A DNA stretch of 31,290 nt from CAYPQL01 sp964412905 (GCA_964412905.1 CAYPQL010000010.1:1-31290); one strand, 5' to 3'; counted from the stretch's first letter, positions 1 to 7,863 are shown. Translations and numbers: made by a program. The notes: generated from the sequence alone by a model not told the origin.

Positions 1-492
1 ACACTTAATTGGTTTAAAAAAATCTATATCAATTCCGTTATATATAACTTCTATGCTTTTTTTAATTTGAAAATAATTTGCAACACTATTTTTTGTATAT
101 CTGCTAACCGCAATAATTTTATCAGCCGCTAATAAAGATTTTTTTAAATTTGGCTTAACCCAAAAAAAATAAAATATTTTTTGCGCTATGTTTGTACATT
201 TCTGAGATTCCTTATCAAGCGGATTGTGGTGAAGGGTAATAATAAGCTTTTTATTTTTTTGTTTAAACCACCACCCAAACTCAGCATTTGTATGGATAAT
301 ATCATATTCATCAAAATCTATTTTTTTATATTTTAGATATAGTGGAATTAAAAAAAACAATTTTTCAAAAATACGGGGAATAAAAATTAAATCAGATTTG
401 ATATTAGTGTATTTATCCAAACCCAGTTTTAAAAGTTTATAATACACATCAGAACCAGATCCGCCTTTGATTGAAATAAGCAGAATTTTCAT
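1..492 (-). CDS. GT4-family glycosyltransferase, N-terminal part (cut by window edge)
   Basis: The frame read leftwards from ATG at 492 stays open to base 1 (164 codons), so the C-terminal half lies outside the window. It begins MKILLISIKGGSGSDVYYKL, a Rossmann-type beta strand plus glycine-rich turn, and later contains IIHTNAEFGWW, LHHNPLD, AADKIIAVSRYT and EVIYNGID. This is the usual order of motifs in the acceptor-binding half of GT-B glycosyltransferases of family GT4. The start is well supported because ATG overlaps the stop of the upstream gene (TAATG, one base shared), which implies translational coupling. By family knowledge such enzymes transfer a nucleotide-sugar residue to a lipid-linked or surface glycan at the cytoplasmic membrane. 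The donor-binding domain is not visible, so donor and acceptor cannot be guessed. Confidence 0.85.
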   Translation of the reverse strand, partial: MKILLISIKGGSGSDVYYKLLKLGLDKYTNIKSDLIFIPRIFEKLFFLIPLYLKYKKIDFDEYDIIHTNAEFGWWFKQKNKKLIITLHHNPLDKESQKCTNIAQKIFYFFWVKPNLKKSLLAADKIIAVSRYTKNSVANYFQIKKSIEVIYNGIDIDFFKPIKC

Positions 493-1688
493 TATAAATT
501 TTTAATTAAATTATAATATTTTTTTATTGAAATATCCCAAGTAAAATTATTTTTAACATAATCATATCCATTTTCCGCCAATTTTTTTCTTTTATCTTCA
601 TCCTCAATCAATTCAATAATTTTACCAGCAAACAACTCCGTATTTTTCACATCTACCTGAATTCCAGTTTCTTCATTTTTAATTATTTCAGAAATTGCTT
701 TTAAATCCGAAGCGATAACACAGCATTTGCATAATAACGCCTCTACAAAAATCAAGCCAAATCCCTCACTGTCGCTGGGACATAAAAACAAATCAGCGAC
801 GGCGTAATATTTCGGCAATTCGCGATTAGGAATGCCACCGGCAAAAATTATATAATTTTTCAAATTTAATTCTTCAGCTTGTTTTTCCAAATCTCTCTTT
901 AAAGGTCCCTCGCCGACAATTACAAATTTCGCGTCGGGATATTTTTTCAGTATCAGCGGCATTGCCGAGATAGCGTATTTTACACCCTTCTTTTCAACCA
1001 GCCGCCCGACAAAAAGCAAAAATGGTCTGATGATATTATACTTCTTTTTTATATTTTCGTCATATTTATTAGGACTAAAAATATTCTCATCAACACCCAT
1101 TGGCGCAATTTGAATATTCTTATTTTTAACTTTTATCCTTTTTAATTCTTTTTTAATTTCATTGCTTACAACCATAATCTCATTTACATTATTTAAAGTC
1201 CACTTTTTTATTTTCGTCATCAGCCAACCTTTTAAACTAAAAATATCTCCCCCGTGGACGGTGCAAATTATTTTCAAATCTTTTTTTCTAAAAACTTTTT
1301 TGTAGAGAACGGCTAAAAATCCTTGAGGAATAATCCAGTGCGCGTGAATAATATCTATTTTTTCTTTCCTGACTAATTTTATTAAATTTAAAAAAGAAAA
1401 TAAAATAAAAAAAGGAATTTGAAAAATAAGTAATTTATTTTTTTTAATGTTAGGCAAAATCGCTCCGTCGCGAAGAGCCGTAAAGCAATATTTATAACGA
1501 TATATTTTTAGATTATCTCGCTCCTCGCATTCTCTCGAATTTTTAATATAAGGCGTAGAAATAATTATTTTAAAATCATTTTTTTCTGCCAATCTTTTTG
1601 ATAATTCATAAACAAAAGGCGGAGTGGAATCGTCTTTTAGAAAACTGGGAAATGTAGCAGTTGTAACTAATATCTTTTTTATTTGCAT
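492..1688 (-). CDS. GT4-family glycosyltransferase
   Basis: A 398-residue protein with full-length GT-B architecture. The N-terminal Rossmann half has KKILVTTATFPSF, IDIIHAHWIIPQGF and TVHGGDIF. A linker IQIAPMGVDENIFSP leads to the donor-binding half, which has FLLFVGRLVEKKGVKYAI, GEGPLKRDLE and SDSEGFGLIFVEALLCKC. The last is the EX7E signature that contacts the nucleotide-sugar diphosphate. The likely role is addition of a hexose to an envelope polysaccharide or glycolipid on the cytoplasmic face of the membrane. It shares one base with the next glycosyltransferase and lies 84 bp downstream of the GT2 gene, so all are probably cotranscribed leftwards. No strong Shine-Dalgarno is visible. 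The family is confident, the sugar specificity unknown. Confidence 0.9.
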   Translation of the reverse strand: MQIKKILVTTATFPSFLKDDSTPPFVYELSKRLAEKNDFKIIISTPYIKNSRECEERDNLKIYRYKYCFTALRDGAILPNIKKNKLLIFQIPFFILFSFLNLIKLVRKEKIDIIHAHWIIPQGFLAVLYKKVFRKKDLKIICTVHGGDIFSLKGWLMTKIKKWTLNNVNEIMVVSNEIKKELKRIKVKNKNIQIAPMGVDENIFSPNKYDENIKKKYNIIRPFLLFVGRLVEKKGVKYAISAMPLILKKYPDAKFVIVGEGPLKRDLEKQAEELNLKNYIIFAGGIPNRELPKYYAVADLFLCPSDSEGFGLIFVEALLCKCCVIASDLKAISEIIKNEETGIQVDVKNTELFAGKIIELIEDEDKRKKLAENGYDYVKNNFTWDISIKKYYNLIKNL

Positions 1689-1772
1689 AATATTTACTGC
1701 TCTTTTTCATAAATTAGGTTTTGTACTTTTGGAAACTTAGCTTCGAAAAGTTATCTAAATTTCTTGTTTCAT

Positions 1773-2723
1773 TTAACTTTTTATTATCCTCTTAATCTTC
1801 AAGCTCTCATCTTCTTTCCCCGAAATTTTAACAAACATTTCTCCAATTAATCCCAGAGAAATTAATTGCACGCCGATTACGATAAGAAGGATGCCGGCGA
1901 TGAAAAGAGGCAGGCGACTTTGGATAGAGCCAGTGAATATTCTTAGGCAAGTGATGTATAATCCGATGGAAATTCCCGCGAATAAAGCTATGGAACCCAA
2001 GCCTCCGAAAAAATGAGCCGGGCGCTTGAAATATTTTGTGAGCATCATAACCGTGAGCAAATCAAGAAAGCCGTTCAGAAATCTTACTGGGCCGTATTTT
2101 GATTTTCCAAATTTTCTTTTTCGGTGATGAATCGGAATCTCAACTATTTTATATCCTTGATTGAAGGCTATAACGGGAATATATCTGTGCAATTGGCCGT
2201 ATAAATCCAAGCCTTTGGCGACTTCTTTTCTATACGCCTTGAATCCGCAATTGAAATCATGGAGTTTTATTTTGGAAAATAAAGATGTAATAAAATTAAA
2301 AAATTTGGAACTCGTATTTTTTACAAATGAATCTCGGCGATTTTGTTTCCAGCCGGAAACCAAGTCATAGCCAGAATTTATTTTAGAAATAAAATTAGGG
2401 ATTTCTTTCGGATCGTCCTGCAAATCGGCGTCCATCGTAAAAATGATTTCTCCCCGCGCCTCGGCAAAACCTGCTTTTAAAGCAGAGGCTTTTCCAAAAT
2501 TAGATCTGAATTGAATGCCCTTGATATGCTCTTTGTCTTCTTGAAATAATTTTTCAACAACTTCCTGCGTCCCGTCGCCGCTTCCATCGTTAATAATTAT
2601 AATCTCGTAATCATCGGCGATGTTTTTCATAACGATTTTTATTTCCCCGCACAAAAATGGCAAATTTTCAGCTTCATTAAAAGCGGGAATGATTATTGAT
2701 ATTTTTTTTTGGTTATCGTTCAT
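1773..2723 (-). CDS. DPM1/DPG-synthase-like GT2 polyprenyl-phosphate glycosyltransferase
   Basis: A 316-residue GT2 enzyme. The N-terminal GT-A domain contains SIIIPAFNEAENLP, EIIIINDGSGDGT, RSNFGKASALKAGF and the metal-binding DADLQDDP. It is followed by GWKQNRRDSFVKNTSSKFFN, NCGFKAYRKE and the basic HHRKRKFGKSKYG. Two C-terminal hydrophobic segments (about residues 238-262 and 272-296) anchor it in the membrane. This layout is typical of dolichol/undecaprenyl-phosphate mannose or glucose synthases, which charge polyprenyl phosphate with a sugar for GT-C enzymes. The multi-pass GT-C-like gene at 4070-5413 is a plausible user of that product. A leader motif shared with two other genes lies 9 nt before the start (2733-2752). 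The exact sugar is not deducible. Confidence 0.92.
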   Translation of the reverse strand: MNDNQKKISIIIPAFNEAENLPFLCGEIKIVMKNIADDYEIIIINDGSGDGTQEVVEKLFQEDKEHIKGIQFRSNFGKASALKAGFAEARGEIIFTMDADLQDDPKEIPNFISKINSGYDLVSGWKQNRRDSFVKNTSSKFFNFITSLFSKIKLHDFNCGFKAYRKEVAKGLDLYGQLHRYIPVIAFNQGYKIVEIPIHHRKRKFGKSKYGPVRFLNGFLDLLTVMMLTKYFKRPAHFFGGLGSIALFAGISIGLYITCLRIFTGSIQSRLPLFIAGILLIVIGVQLISLGLIGEMFVKISGKEDESLKIKRIIKS

Positions 2724-2771
2724 TTATTTAATTTATCACTAAAAAATTTCAATATTCGCTCTAAACGAAGC

Positions 2772-3977
2772 CTAATTAATTATAAAATAAACAATCTGTC
2801 CGAATGCGAGTCCTTCGTCGCCGCGGGGGATTTTTTTTGATGTATAGACGCCTCTTTTTTCCAAGTAAGATGACATAATTTTATTGTTTGCCATTCCGCC
2901 AGCAAAGTATGAATTTTGAATTTTGAATTTTGAATTTTGAATTTTTTTTGCCATTTCGTAAAATCCTTTGGCAATATATTCCTGCGCGGTGGCGGCTAGT
3001 CTCATTTTATCCTTGTTTATGTTTTTTAACAAATATTGGAATAAGCTGGTAATTTGTAATTGGTAATTAGTAATTGGTAATTTGGGATTTGGAATCGCGG
3101 ATTCATTATTCAAAATTCTAAATTCTAAATTCATATACGGTTTGGTGGAATTTTTTTCAAGGAGTTTTGCCGCTTCATGTTTGAAATCCCGCTTATTGTC
3201 CGCAAAACCAAGAAGCAAAGATACAGCGTCAAGAACCCTTCCTGTGCTTGTTGTTGTTTGGCAATTGAAACCTTGCTGAAGCTGGCTGTATAAAAGTTCA
3301 AATTCATTTCGCGCGTAAAACTTTTTCACATACTTATAAATATCATCTTTCGTTTTTATTATTTCATGGTCATTCGTTTTTACTTTTCGTTTTTCGTTTT
3401 TCGTTTTTAGTTTAGCCATAATGGCTATCAGCATTCTCGCCGGCTCTTTCACCGCCAAATCCCCGCCAATCATAACCTGCTCCTCCAGCGACCCGATTCG
3501 TTCCATAACTTTTAACTTTGAACTTTTAACTTTGAACTTAAATATCTCTCCTCCCCAAATATTGCCGTCCAGCCCATATCCTGTTCCGTCTGCGGCGATA
3601 CCTATAAAATTTGAATTTTGAATTTTGAATTTTGAATTTTGAATTATTAAACGATCTCCGACTGCCGAGAAGATGTGGGCGATGTGATGCTGGATTTTTA
3701 TTTGGGGGATTTTTAATTTTTGAGAAAGTTCTTGCCCGAAAATAGTTGAATTATAAAGAGGATGCAAGTCCGTAAGAATTATATCCGGCTTTTCTTTTTT
3801 GATATATTTTAAAACTTCTTTTTTAAATTTTCCAAAATTATTTTCATCCAAAAGATCACTGAAATTTTCAGAGACAAAAATATCTCCATTTTTATAAAAA
3901 GCAAACCTTCCCGCGGATTCCGCGCCGAAAGATAAAACACGCGCTTTTTTCTTTATCGGAAAGTTGAATGTTTGCAT
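2772..3977 (-). CDS. HypF C-terminal-like carbamoyltransferase, stand-alone, with in-frame repeat insertions
   Basis: A 401-residue protein matching only the Kae1-like carbamoyltransferase half of HypF: HHIAH (97-101), GIAADGTGYGLDGNIWGGE (126-144), GGDLAVKEPARM (171-182), TSTGRVLDAVSLLLG (243-257), FAGGMANN (358-365) and GDEGLAFGQ (386-394). The acylphosphatase, zinc-finger and YrdC domains of complete HypF are missing, and no hydrogenase gene is in view. Six blocks of 7-bp-period repeats are translated in frame at about residues 111-123, 148-158, 189-203, 283-291, 298-310 and 346-357, giving peptides such as IQNSKFKIQNS. They fall between conserved motifs and look like tolerated loop insertions. 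Its neighbours are glycosyltransferases, so O-carbamoylation of a sugar is possible, but this is inference. The motifs themselves resemble HypF more than NodU/TobZ. Confidence 0.85.
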   Translation of the reverse strand: MQTFNFPIKKKARVLSFGAESAGRFAFYKNGDIFVSENFSDLLDENNFGKFKKEVLKYIKKEKPDIILTDLHPLYNSTIFGQELSQKLKIPQIKIQHHIAHIFSAVGDRLIIQNSKFKIQNSNFIGIAADGTGYGLDGNIWGGEIFKFKVKSSKLKVMERIGSLEEQVMIGGDLAVKEPARMLIAIMAKLKTKNEKRKVKTNDHEIIKTKDDIYKYVKKFYARNEFELLYSQLQQGFNCQTTTSTGRVLDAVSLLLGFADNKRDFKHEAAKLLEKNSTKPYMNLEFRILNNESAIPNPKLPITNYQLQITSLFQYLLKNINKDKMRLAATAQEYIAKGFYEMAKKIQNSKFKIQNSYFAGGMANNKIMSSYLEKRGVYTSKKIPRGDEGLAFGQIVYFIIN

Positions 3978-4069
3978 AGGTTATCGCTAAGGAATTTCAA
4001 TATTTATGCCTCCCCCTGATAAGGGGGAGCGATCGTATCACGCTTCGCGTCCGCGCCGATAGGCTTAAT

Positions 4070-5413
4070 CTACAAAAACCTTATCGCGCCAAGCTCAATG
4101 ATTTTTTTGGCAAGAAATCCGTTGGATATAATAAATATCATTTGAGACAAAACCGCGAGCAAAAAGATAGCGAAATAAAAAATAGTTTTAAATTTATCTC
4201 CTACTCCGCTTTTTTTCGCCATAACTTCCACCGCTCCGAAAACCCCCATCGCTGAAAAAACATTCAGCATTACGAAAGCGGGGGACATAAATCTGGTGTC
4301 GTGATTATTACTCACCAAAGTAACCATAATAACAAACAATATTATATAAGCGCCGATTGCCCGCGTATGTTTTTGAGAAAAACCGCTAAACACATTCTTG
4401 TATTTTTTTTTGCTTTTCAAAAATAAATAGAAAATCAAAGACAAAGCTGAAATTTGCGTCATATACCCGACAACCGCGAAAGAAAAAAGTCTGGCATAGT
4501 CAAAGACGACTCTGGATGCATAGCTTCCCGCGCTATAACTTTGCTCAAAAACATAATTGGAATTGAAAACCAAATTATAAACCTCTCCGGGATTAGTGAT
4601 TATTGAAGGAAGAAAAATTATGCTTATAAAAACAAAAATAGCAATCCAAAGAAAATAATTTTTTATGATTAATTTTATTTTTTCTTTATCCAGCGGCCAC
4701 TTGTAATAAATAAAAATCAAAAAATAAAACGGCAGGATGAAAAGCGCCGACAGTTTTGAGAGAACAGCCCACGCGCCGAAAACAGCGGACGCAATCAGAT
4801 ATTTTTTATCAGTCTTTCTCGTAAGATGAATAAGAATTGTCAGAAAACTCAAAGTCATAAAAACATTCAGCATCTTGTCGCTTGGAGTAACCCAATAATG
4901 CAGATAAATGCTAGTTGTCATAAATAATAGAGAAAAAGAAGCAATGACCCTATTAAATCCTAGCTTTTTTAGAAGATAATAAAAAGATATAAAAAAAGCC
5001 GCCAGAAGCAAGAACAGCGGAACATTGAAAGCAAAACTTATATTTTCATAAGCTTGATAAATCGCCATATCATTAGCGTTTGTTACAGCGTTAAAATCCA
5101 AACCATTTGCATCAGCTTCCGCAATTCTTCTAGAGACATCGCTAAAATCAAAGTTTATGAGCTTCATCATAAAGCCGGTGAACCAATAAACGGTTATTCC
5201 CGGCTGAGCCGATTGTATCAATCCTGAAAAATCAAGCTCCAGTATTTTATCCCAAAAAATTCCGGATCTCTGATGCCACAACATTTCATCAAGGCTGGCA
5301 AAAGTCCAAAAATTATTGATTTTGAAAATAGCAACCGTCACAAAACCGGAAAATATGATCGTCATAACGCTGACAAATTCCTCCAGTTTTTTGAAATTAG
5401 ATTTGAAGGCCAT
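4070..5413 (-). CDS. Polytopic GT-C-like membrane glycosyltransferase (PMT/ArnT-like)
   Basis: A 447-residue, very hydrophobic protein with roughly ten or more predicted membrane segments, for example 134-150, 204-220, 228-246, 263-281, 322-340 and 364-382. After the first segment there is a short loop with FASLDEMLWHQRSGIFW. An acidic pair in the first outer loop is the usual position of the catalytic Asp/Glu of GT-C enzymes that use polyprenyl-phosphate sugars. A later loop YWVTPSDKMLNVF and the C-terminal NNHDTRFMSP resemble conserved spots in the PMT/ArnT/DUF2029 group. It is the first gene of the leftward glycan cluster, and the DPM1-like gene downstream could supply its lipid-linked donor. 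The fold-level call is reasonable; an individual function is not assignable. Confidence 0.7.
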   Translation of the reverse strand: MAFKSNFKKLEEFVSVMTIIFSGFVTVAIFKINNFWTFASLDEMLWHQRSGIFWDKILELDFSGLIQSAQPGITVYWFTGFMMKLINFDFSDVSRRIAEADANGLDFNAVTNANDMAIYQAYENISFAFNVPLFLLLAAFFISFYYLLKKLGFNRVIASFSLLFMTTSIYLHYWVTPSDKMLNVFMTLSFLTILIHLTRKTDKKYLIASAVFGAWAVLSKLSALFILPFYFLIFIYYKWPLDKEKIKLIIKNYFLWIAIFVFISIIFLPSIITNPGEVYNLVFNSNYVFEQSYSAGSYASRVVFDYARLFSFAVVGYMTQISALSLIFYLFLKSKKKYKNVFSGFSQKHTRAIGAYIILFVIMVTLVSNNHDTRFMSPAFVMLNVFSAMGVFGAVEVMAKKSGVGDKFKTIFYFAIFLLAVLSQMIFIISNGFLAKKIIELGAIRFL

Positions 5414-5430
5414 GATTTGTTGATTATTTA

Positions 5431-5492
5431 TTAACGAATTAACGGATTAATGAATTGATAAATAAATCCGTTAATCCGCAATCCGTTAATTT
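5431..5492. repeat. Inverted short-period array (AATTAACGGATT / AATCCGTTAATT)
   Basis: About 8-bp-period units built on TTAACGGA form the left arm, and TCCGTTAA units form the right arm, separated by a short AT spacer. The arms can pair into an imperfect hairpin. It fills the gap between the tRNA-Leu gene and the start of the GT-C-like gene, both on the minus strand. It may act as a tRNA 3' processing or termination site. Confidence 0.7.
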
Positions 5493-5511
5493 TACAATTT
5501 ACAAGATTCTG

Positions 5512-5591
5512 TGCAGGCGGTGGGAGTCGAACCCACACTCCGAAGAACATGGTCCTAAGCCATGCGCGTATGCCAATTCCGCCACGCCTGC
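5512..5591 (-). tRNA. tRNA-Leu, anticodon UAG
   Basis: The minus strand folds into a class II tRNA. The acceptor stem is GCAGGCG pairing with CGCCTGC, the D-arm region is TGGCGGAATTGGCA, and the anticodon stem CATGG/CCATG carries the loop CTTAGGA, which gives anticodon TAG. A short extra arm contains CTTCGGAG, and the T arm is GTGGGTTCGACTCCCAC. The discriminator base is A at 5512, as required for leucine tRNAs. CCA is not encoded (the next bases are CAGA), so it must be added enzymatically. The tRNA reads CUN leucine codons. Confidence 0.96.
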
Positions 5592-5598
5592 GTATTTA

Positions 5599-5665
5599 GT
5601 AATTTGTAATTGGTAATTGGTAATTGGGATCCCAAATTACAAATTACAAATTTACCAATTACCAT
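5599..5665. repeat. Inverted 7-bp-period array (GTAATTG units) with GGGATCCC centre
   Basis: Four to five tandem GTAATTG/GTAATTT heptamers run into the palindromic centre GGGATCCC and then into AATTACA units of opposite orientation. The whole can fold into an imperfect hairpin about 30 bp deep. It lies just upstream of the tRNA gene on the minus strand, so it could separate tRNA transcription from xerC. The same heptamer family reappears inside the carbamoyltransferase gene and at the 3' end of the GT4 gene at 16379. Confidence 0.8.
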
Positions 5666-5710
5666 TATACAAGGATAAACTAAATATCGTAAAAAATCAA
5701 TAGCCCTCAA

Positions 5711-5782
5711 TTAGTATTAAGCGGCTAGTATTAAGTATTAAGGGCTTAATACTTAATTCTTAATACTTGATACTAAATACTA
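5711..5782. repeat. Inverted 7-bp-period array (AGTATTA units) at xerC 3' end
   Basis: Tandem AGTATTA heptamers, centre GGGC, then TTAATAC/TACTAAA units of opposite sense. The array reaches into the xerC stop codon (TAG at 5782-5780), so the gene ends exactly where the array begins. Its position and hairpin potential suit a transcription terminator for xerC. Confidence 0.8.
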
Positions 5783-6700
5783 TGCTGAATGAAACTTGCT
5801 ATGGATATCTTTCAAATGCTTGTTTGTGATATGGGTGTATATCTGCGTTGTTGTAATACTGGAATGTCCAAGCATAGACTGAACGGAGCGGATATCGGCG
5901 CCGTTCATCAGTAAATCCGTGGCAAAACTGTGGCGCAATGTATGGGGGGTTACTTTTTTTACAATGCCGGCTTTTATGGCATATTTTTTGACAATCCGCT
6001 GGATGCTTCTGGGCGTGAGCCTTAATAATGAATCGGTTTTTTTATCGTCTTTATTTTGCCGCGGTTTTTTTATATTCACAAACAAAGCTGGATCAACATC
6101 TTTTCTTTTTTCCAGATAATTTATAACAGCGTTTTTTGCCGCGTCCGAAACAAAAACAAGGCGGATTTTTCCTCCTTTTCCCCGAACCGCGAACTCTCCG
6201 GTTTTAAGATTAACGCTATTTCTGTTAAGCCCCGACAATTCCGAAACGCGCAATCCGGTTGAAAACAGAAGTTCCAAAATGGCTTTATCGCGCAGATCAG
6301 AAATCTCATTCCCGGAAACAGCGGAAATAAGCCTTTTTATTTCTTCCAATTCCAAAAATTCAACTTCTCTTTCTTCGCTCCCGCCAAGCTCCACCTTTTC
6401 GCTGGCCAATGTTTTGATGTCTTTTTTCGCCAGATATTTCAAAAATCCCCGCAAAGCGATTATATAATAATCTTGAGTCTGCTTTTTTAAGCCTCTGTTT
6501 TTCTCATCTCTGCGCCTGTTCAAATAAAGCCTGAATTTTCTTACCAATTCGGCTGTTATGTCTTCCGGAGATCTTATCATCGCCCAGTCCAAAAAACAAT
6601 TCAGATAATGATCATAATTTCTGATCGTCAATTGAGAGCGATTTTTTTCAATCTCCAAATATTCCAGAAACTCGGTTTTAAGTTTTTTAATATTGTTCAT
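5780..6700 (-). CDS. xerC/D: XerC/XerD-type tyrosine recombinase
   Basis: A tyrosine recombinase of about 306 residues from the chosen start. The N-terminal SAM-like domain is LKTEFLEYLEIEKNRSQLTIRNYDHYL. All catalytic residues are visible (numbered from the longer ATG at 6775): R176 in FSTGLRVSEL, K203 in GKGGKIR, H278 and R281 in TPHTLRHSFAT, H304 in LGHSSITTT and Y313 in QIYTHI. The upstream ATG at 6775 would add 25 residues (NNILNSSFQILNSSFQ) encoded entirely by 7-bp repeats, so I prefer the internal ATG at 6700, which gives the usual family length. By family knowledge it resolves chromosome dimers at dif with a partner or alone. No dif-like site was recognised here. Confidence 0.93.
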   Translation of the reverse strand: MNNIKKLKTEFLEYLEIEKNRSQLTIRNYDHYLNCFLDWAMIRSPEDITAELVRKFRLYLNRRRDEKNRGLKKQTQDYYIIALRGFLKYLAKKDIKTLASEKVELGGSEEREVEFLELEEIKRLISAVSGNEISDLRDKAILELLFSTGLRVSELSGLNRNSVNLKTGEFAVRGKGGKIRLVFVSDAAKNAVINYLEKRKDVDPALFVNIKKPRQNKDDKKTDSLLRLTPRSIQRIVKKYAIKAGIVKKVTPHTLRHSFATDLLMNGADIRSVQSMLGHSSITTTQIYTHITNKHLKDIHSKFHSA

Positions 6701-6703
6701 GGA

Positions 6704-6780
6704 TTGGAATGATGAATTTAGAATTTGGAATGATGAATTTAGAATATTATTCAAAATTAAAAATTCGTTATTCATTATTC
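6704..6780. repeat. 7-bp-period array at the 5' end of xerC
   Basis: GAATTTA, GAATTTG and GAATGAT heptamers run directly up to the preferred xerC start. In the minus-strand sense they are open and give xerC an optional repeat-encoded N-terminus. The same GAATTTx family occurs inside the carbamoyltransferase gene. Confidence 0.75.
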
Positions 6781-6823
6781 TAATTCTATTTTACGACATA
6801 ACAAACTTTTTGTCTATGCAAAA

Positions 6824-6884
6824 CAAGTTATAAAGTTATAAAGTAAAGACTTTCAACTTTATGAACTTTCAACTTTCAACTTAT
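6824..6884. repeat. Inverted AAGTT/AACTT short-period array between xerC and rpsO
   Basis: AAGTTATA units are followed by ACTTTCA/ACTTTATG units of opposite sense, which can pair as an imperfect hairpin. It sits between the divergent xerC and rpsO genes, just upstream of the rpsO promoter region. A second array of the same sequence type is at 21729-21829. Confidence 0.7.
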
Positions 6885-6917
6885 GCTCCACTTGTCTATT
6901 TGACTTTTTTGTGTTAG

Positions 6918-6923
6918 TATAAT
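6918..6923 (+). promoter_or_regulatory. Probable -10 element for rpsO
   Basis: TATAAT at 6918-6923 lies 45 bp before the rpsO start. The nearest -35-like hexamers, TTGACT at 6900 (12-bp gap) and TTGTCT at 6892 (20-bp gap), are badly spaced, so only the -10 is claimed. Confidence 0.5.
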
Positions 6924-6968
6924 TTAAAAGTTGTTTCACGCCATATAATTTAATTAATAATCAAAAAG

Positions 6969-7295
6969 ATGATAAAAAAAGACAAAAAAAGCAAAATAGT
7001 GAAAACTTACGGGGTTCATAAAGACGACACGGGATCTTCCGAGGTGCAAATCGCGATTCTCACGGAGAGAATAAAAGAGCTCACCGCGCACTTGAAAGAA
7101 AACCCGAAAGACAACCATTCTCGAAGAGGGCTTTTGCAAATGGTGGCAAAGAGAAAAAAGCTTCTCAAAGACATTCAAGGCCGAGACGAGGAAAGATATG
7201 AGAAAATCGCAAAATCATTAAAGCTAAAAGTGGCTAAATCAATCAAAGGCAAAGAAGATAATCAAGAACAAGAAAAAGATGAAGAAAATCAATAA
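6969..7295 (+). CDS. rpsO: 30S ribosomal protein uS15
   Basis: Residues 1-89 match uS15 closely: KTYGVHKDDTGSSEVQIAILTERIKELTAHL, NPKDNHSRRGLLQMVAKRKKLL, and the usual helix after it. uS15 binds 16S rRNA helices 20-22 and nucleates assembly of the small-subunit platform. The protein has 108 residues against about 89 in the family. The extra C-terminus (VAKSIKGKEDNQEQEKDEENQ) is charged and looks disordered. The last 17 bp overlap the following NYN gene, so the pair is probably translationally coupled. The start has only an A-rich leader and no clear Shine-Dalgarno. In many bacteria pnp follows rpsO directly; here it lies 3.2 kb downstream. Confidence 0.97.
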   Translation: MIKKDKKSKIVKTYGVHKDDTGSSEVQIAILTERIKELTAHLKENPKDNHSRRGLLQMVAKRKKLLKDIQGRDEERYEKIAKSLKLKVAKSIKGKEDNQEQEKDEENQ

Positions 7296-7821
7296 AGAAA
7301 GCGCGCCGTTTAAAAGCAAAAGCCTCAAGCACAAAGATCAAAGGATCGGAGTTTTTGTTGACGCGCAAAATATGTATCATAGCGCCAGAAATCTCTATCA
7401 AGCTCGGGTAAATTTCAAAGAAGTTTTGGAAGTGGCGGTTTCCGGAAGAGTTTTAATTCGGGCAATAACTTATGTAATCAGAACGGAAGGCGGAGAAGAA
7501 AAATCGTTTTTTGACGCGATGGAAAAGCTGGGATTTGAAATCAAAGAAAAGGATCTGCAAATTTTCGCCGGCGGAGCGAAAAAAGCGGATTGGGATGTGG
7601 GGCTGGCAGTTGACGCCATAAAATTGGCGGACAAGCTTGATGTGATCGTAATAGTATCGGGCGACGGAGATTATGAGCCGCTGGTTGAATATCTGAAAAT
7701 AAACAAAGGATGCCGGGTGGAAACCGTTTCTTTCGGAGAAAGCACTTCCGGAAAATTGATTGATGTCGTTGACGAGTTCACGGATTTGAGCAAGGATAAG
7801 AAGAGGTTTTTGATTAAGTAG
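7279..7821 (+). CDS. NYN-domain (LabA/DUF88-like) putative ribonuclease
   Basis: 180 residues. The NYN (PIN-like) nuclease fold is recognisable from its acidic motifs: IGVFVDAQNMYHSA (D28), AKKADWDVGLAVDAI (D104, D106, D112) and VIVSGDGDYEPLVEYL (D129, D131). These Asp residues form the Mg2+-binding centre in the family, whose members are thought to process RNA. The gene begins inside the end of rpsO (17-bp overlap), so it is expected to be made together with uS15. With pnp farther downstream, this suggests an RNA-processing grouping. The ATG at 7279 may not be the true start: the first 20 residues are a basic tail. A regulator-type LabA role cannot be excluded. Confidence 0.85.
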   Translation: MKKINKESAPFKSKSLKHKDQRIGVFVDAQNMYHSARNLYQARVNFKEVLEVAVSGRVLIRAITYVIRTEGGEEKSFFDAMEKLGFEIKEKDLQIFAGGAKKADWDVGLAVDAIKLADKLDVIVIVSGDGDYEPLVEYLKINKGCRVETVSFGESTSGKLIDVVDEFTDLSKDKKRFLIK

Positions 7822-7863
7822 CTCGCAGTTTATTAGAAAGCAGAAGAATGTTTTTTATATAGC

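Noticed and set aside
2780..2974. 64-codon minus-strand frame at the end of the carbamoyltransferase gene
   Set aside because: Alternative frame through a heptamer array; considered as a frameshift remnant, but the main frame is complete to GDEGLAFGQ.
2911..3646. Possible CRISPR array from regularly repeated sequences
   Set aside because: The repeats are 7-bp-period arrays without spacers, inside a coding gene, and no cas genes are present.
6900..6923. TTGACT/TATAAT promoter for rpsO
   Set aside because: The spacer is only 12 bp, so the -35 assignment is not credible; only the -10 is listed.
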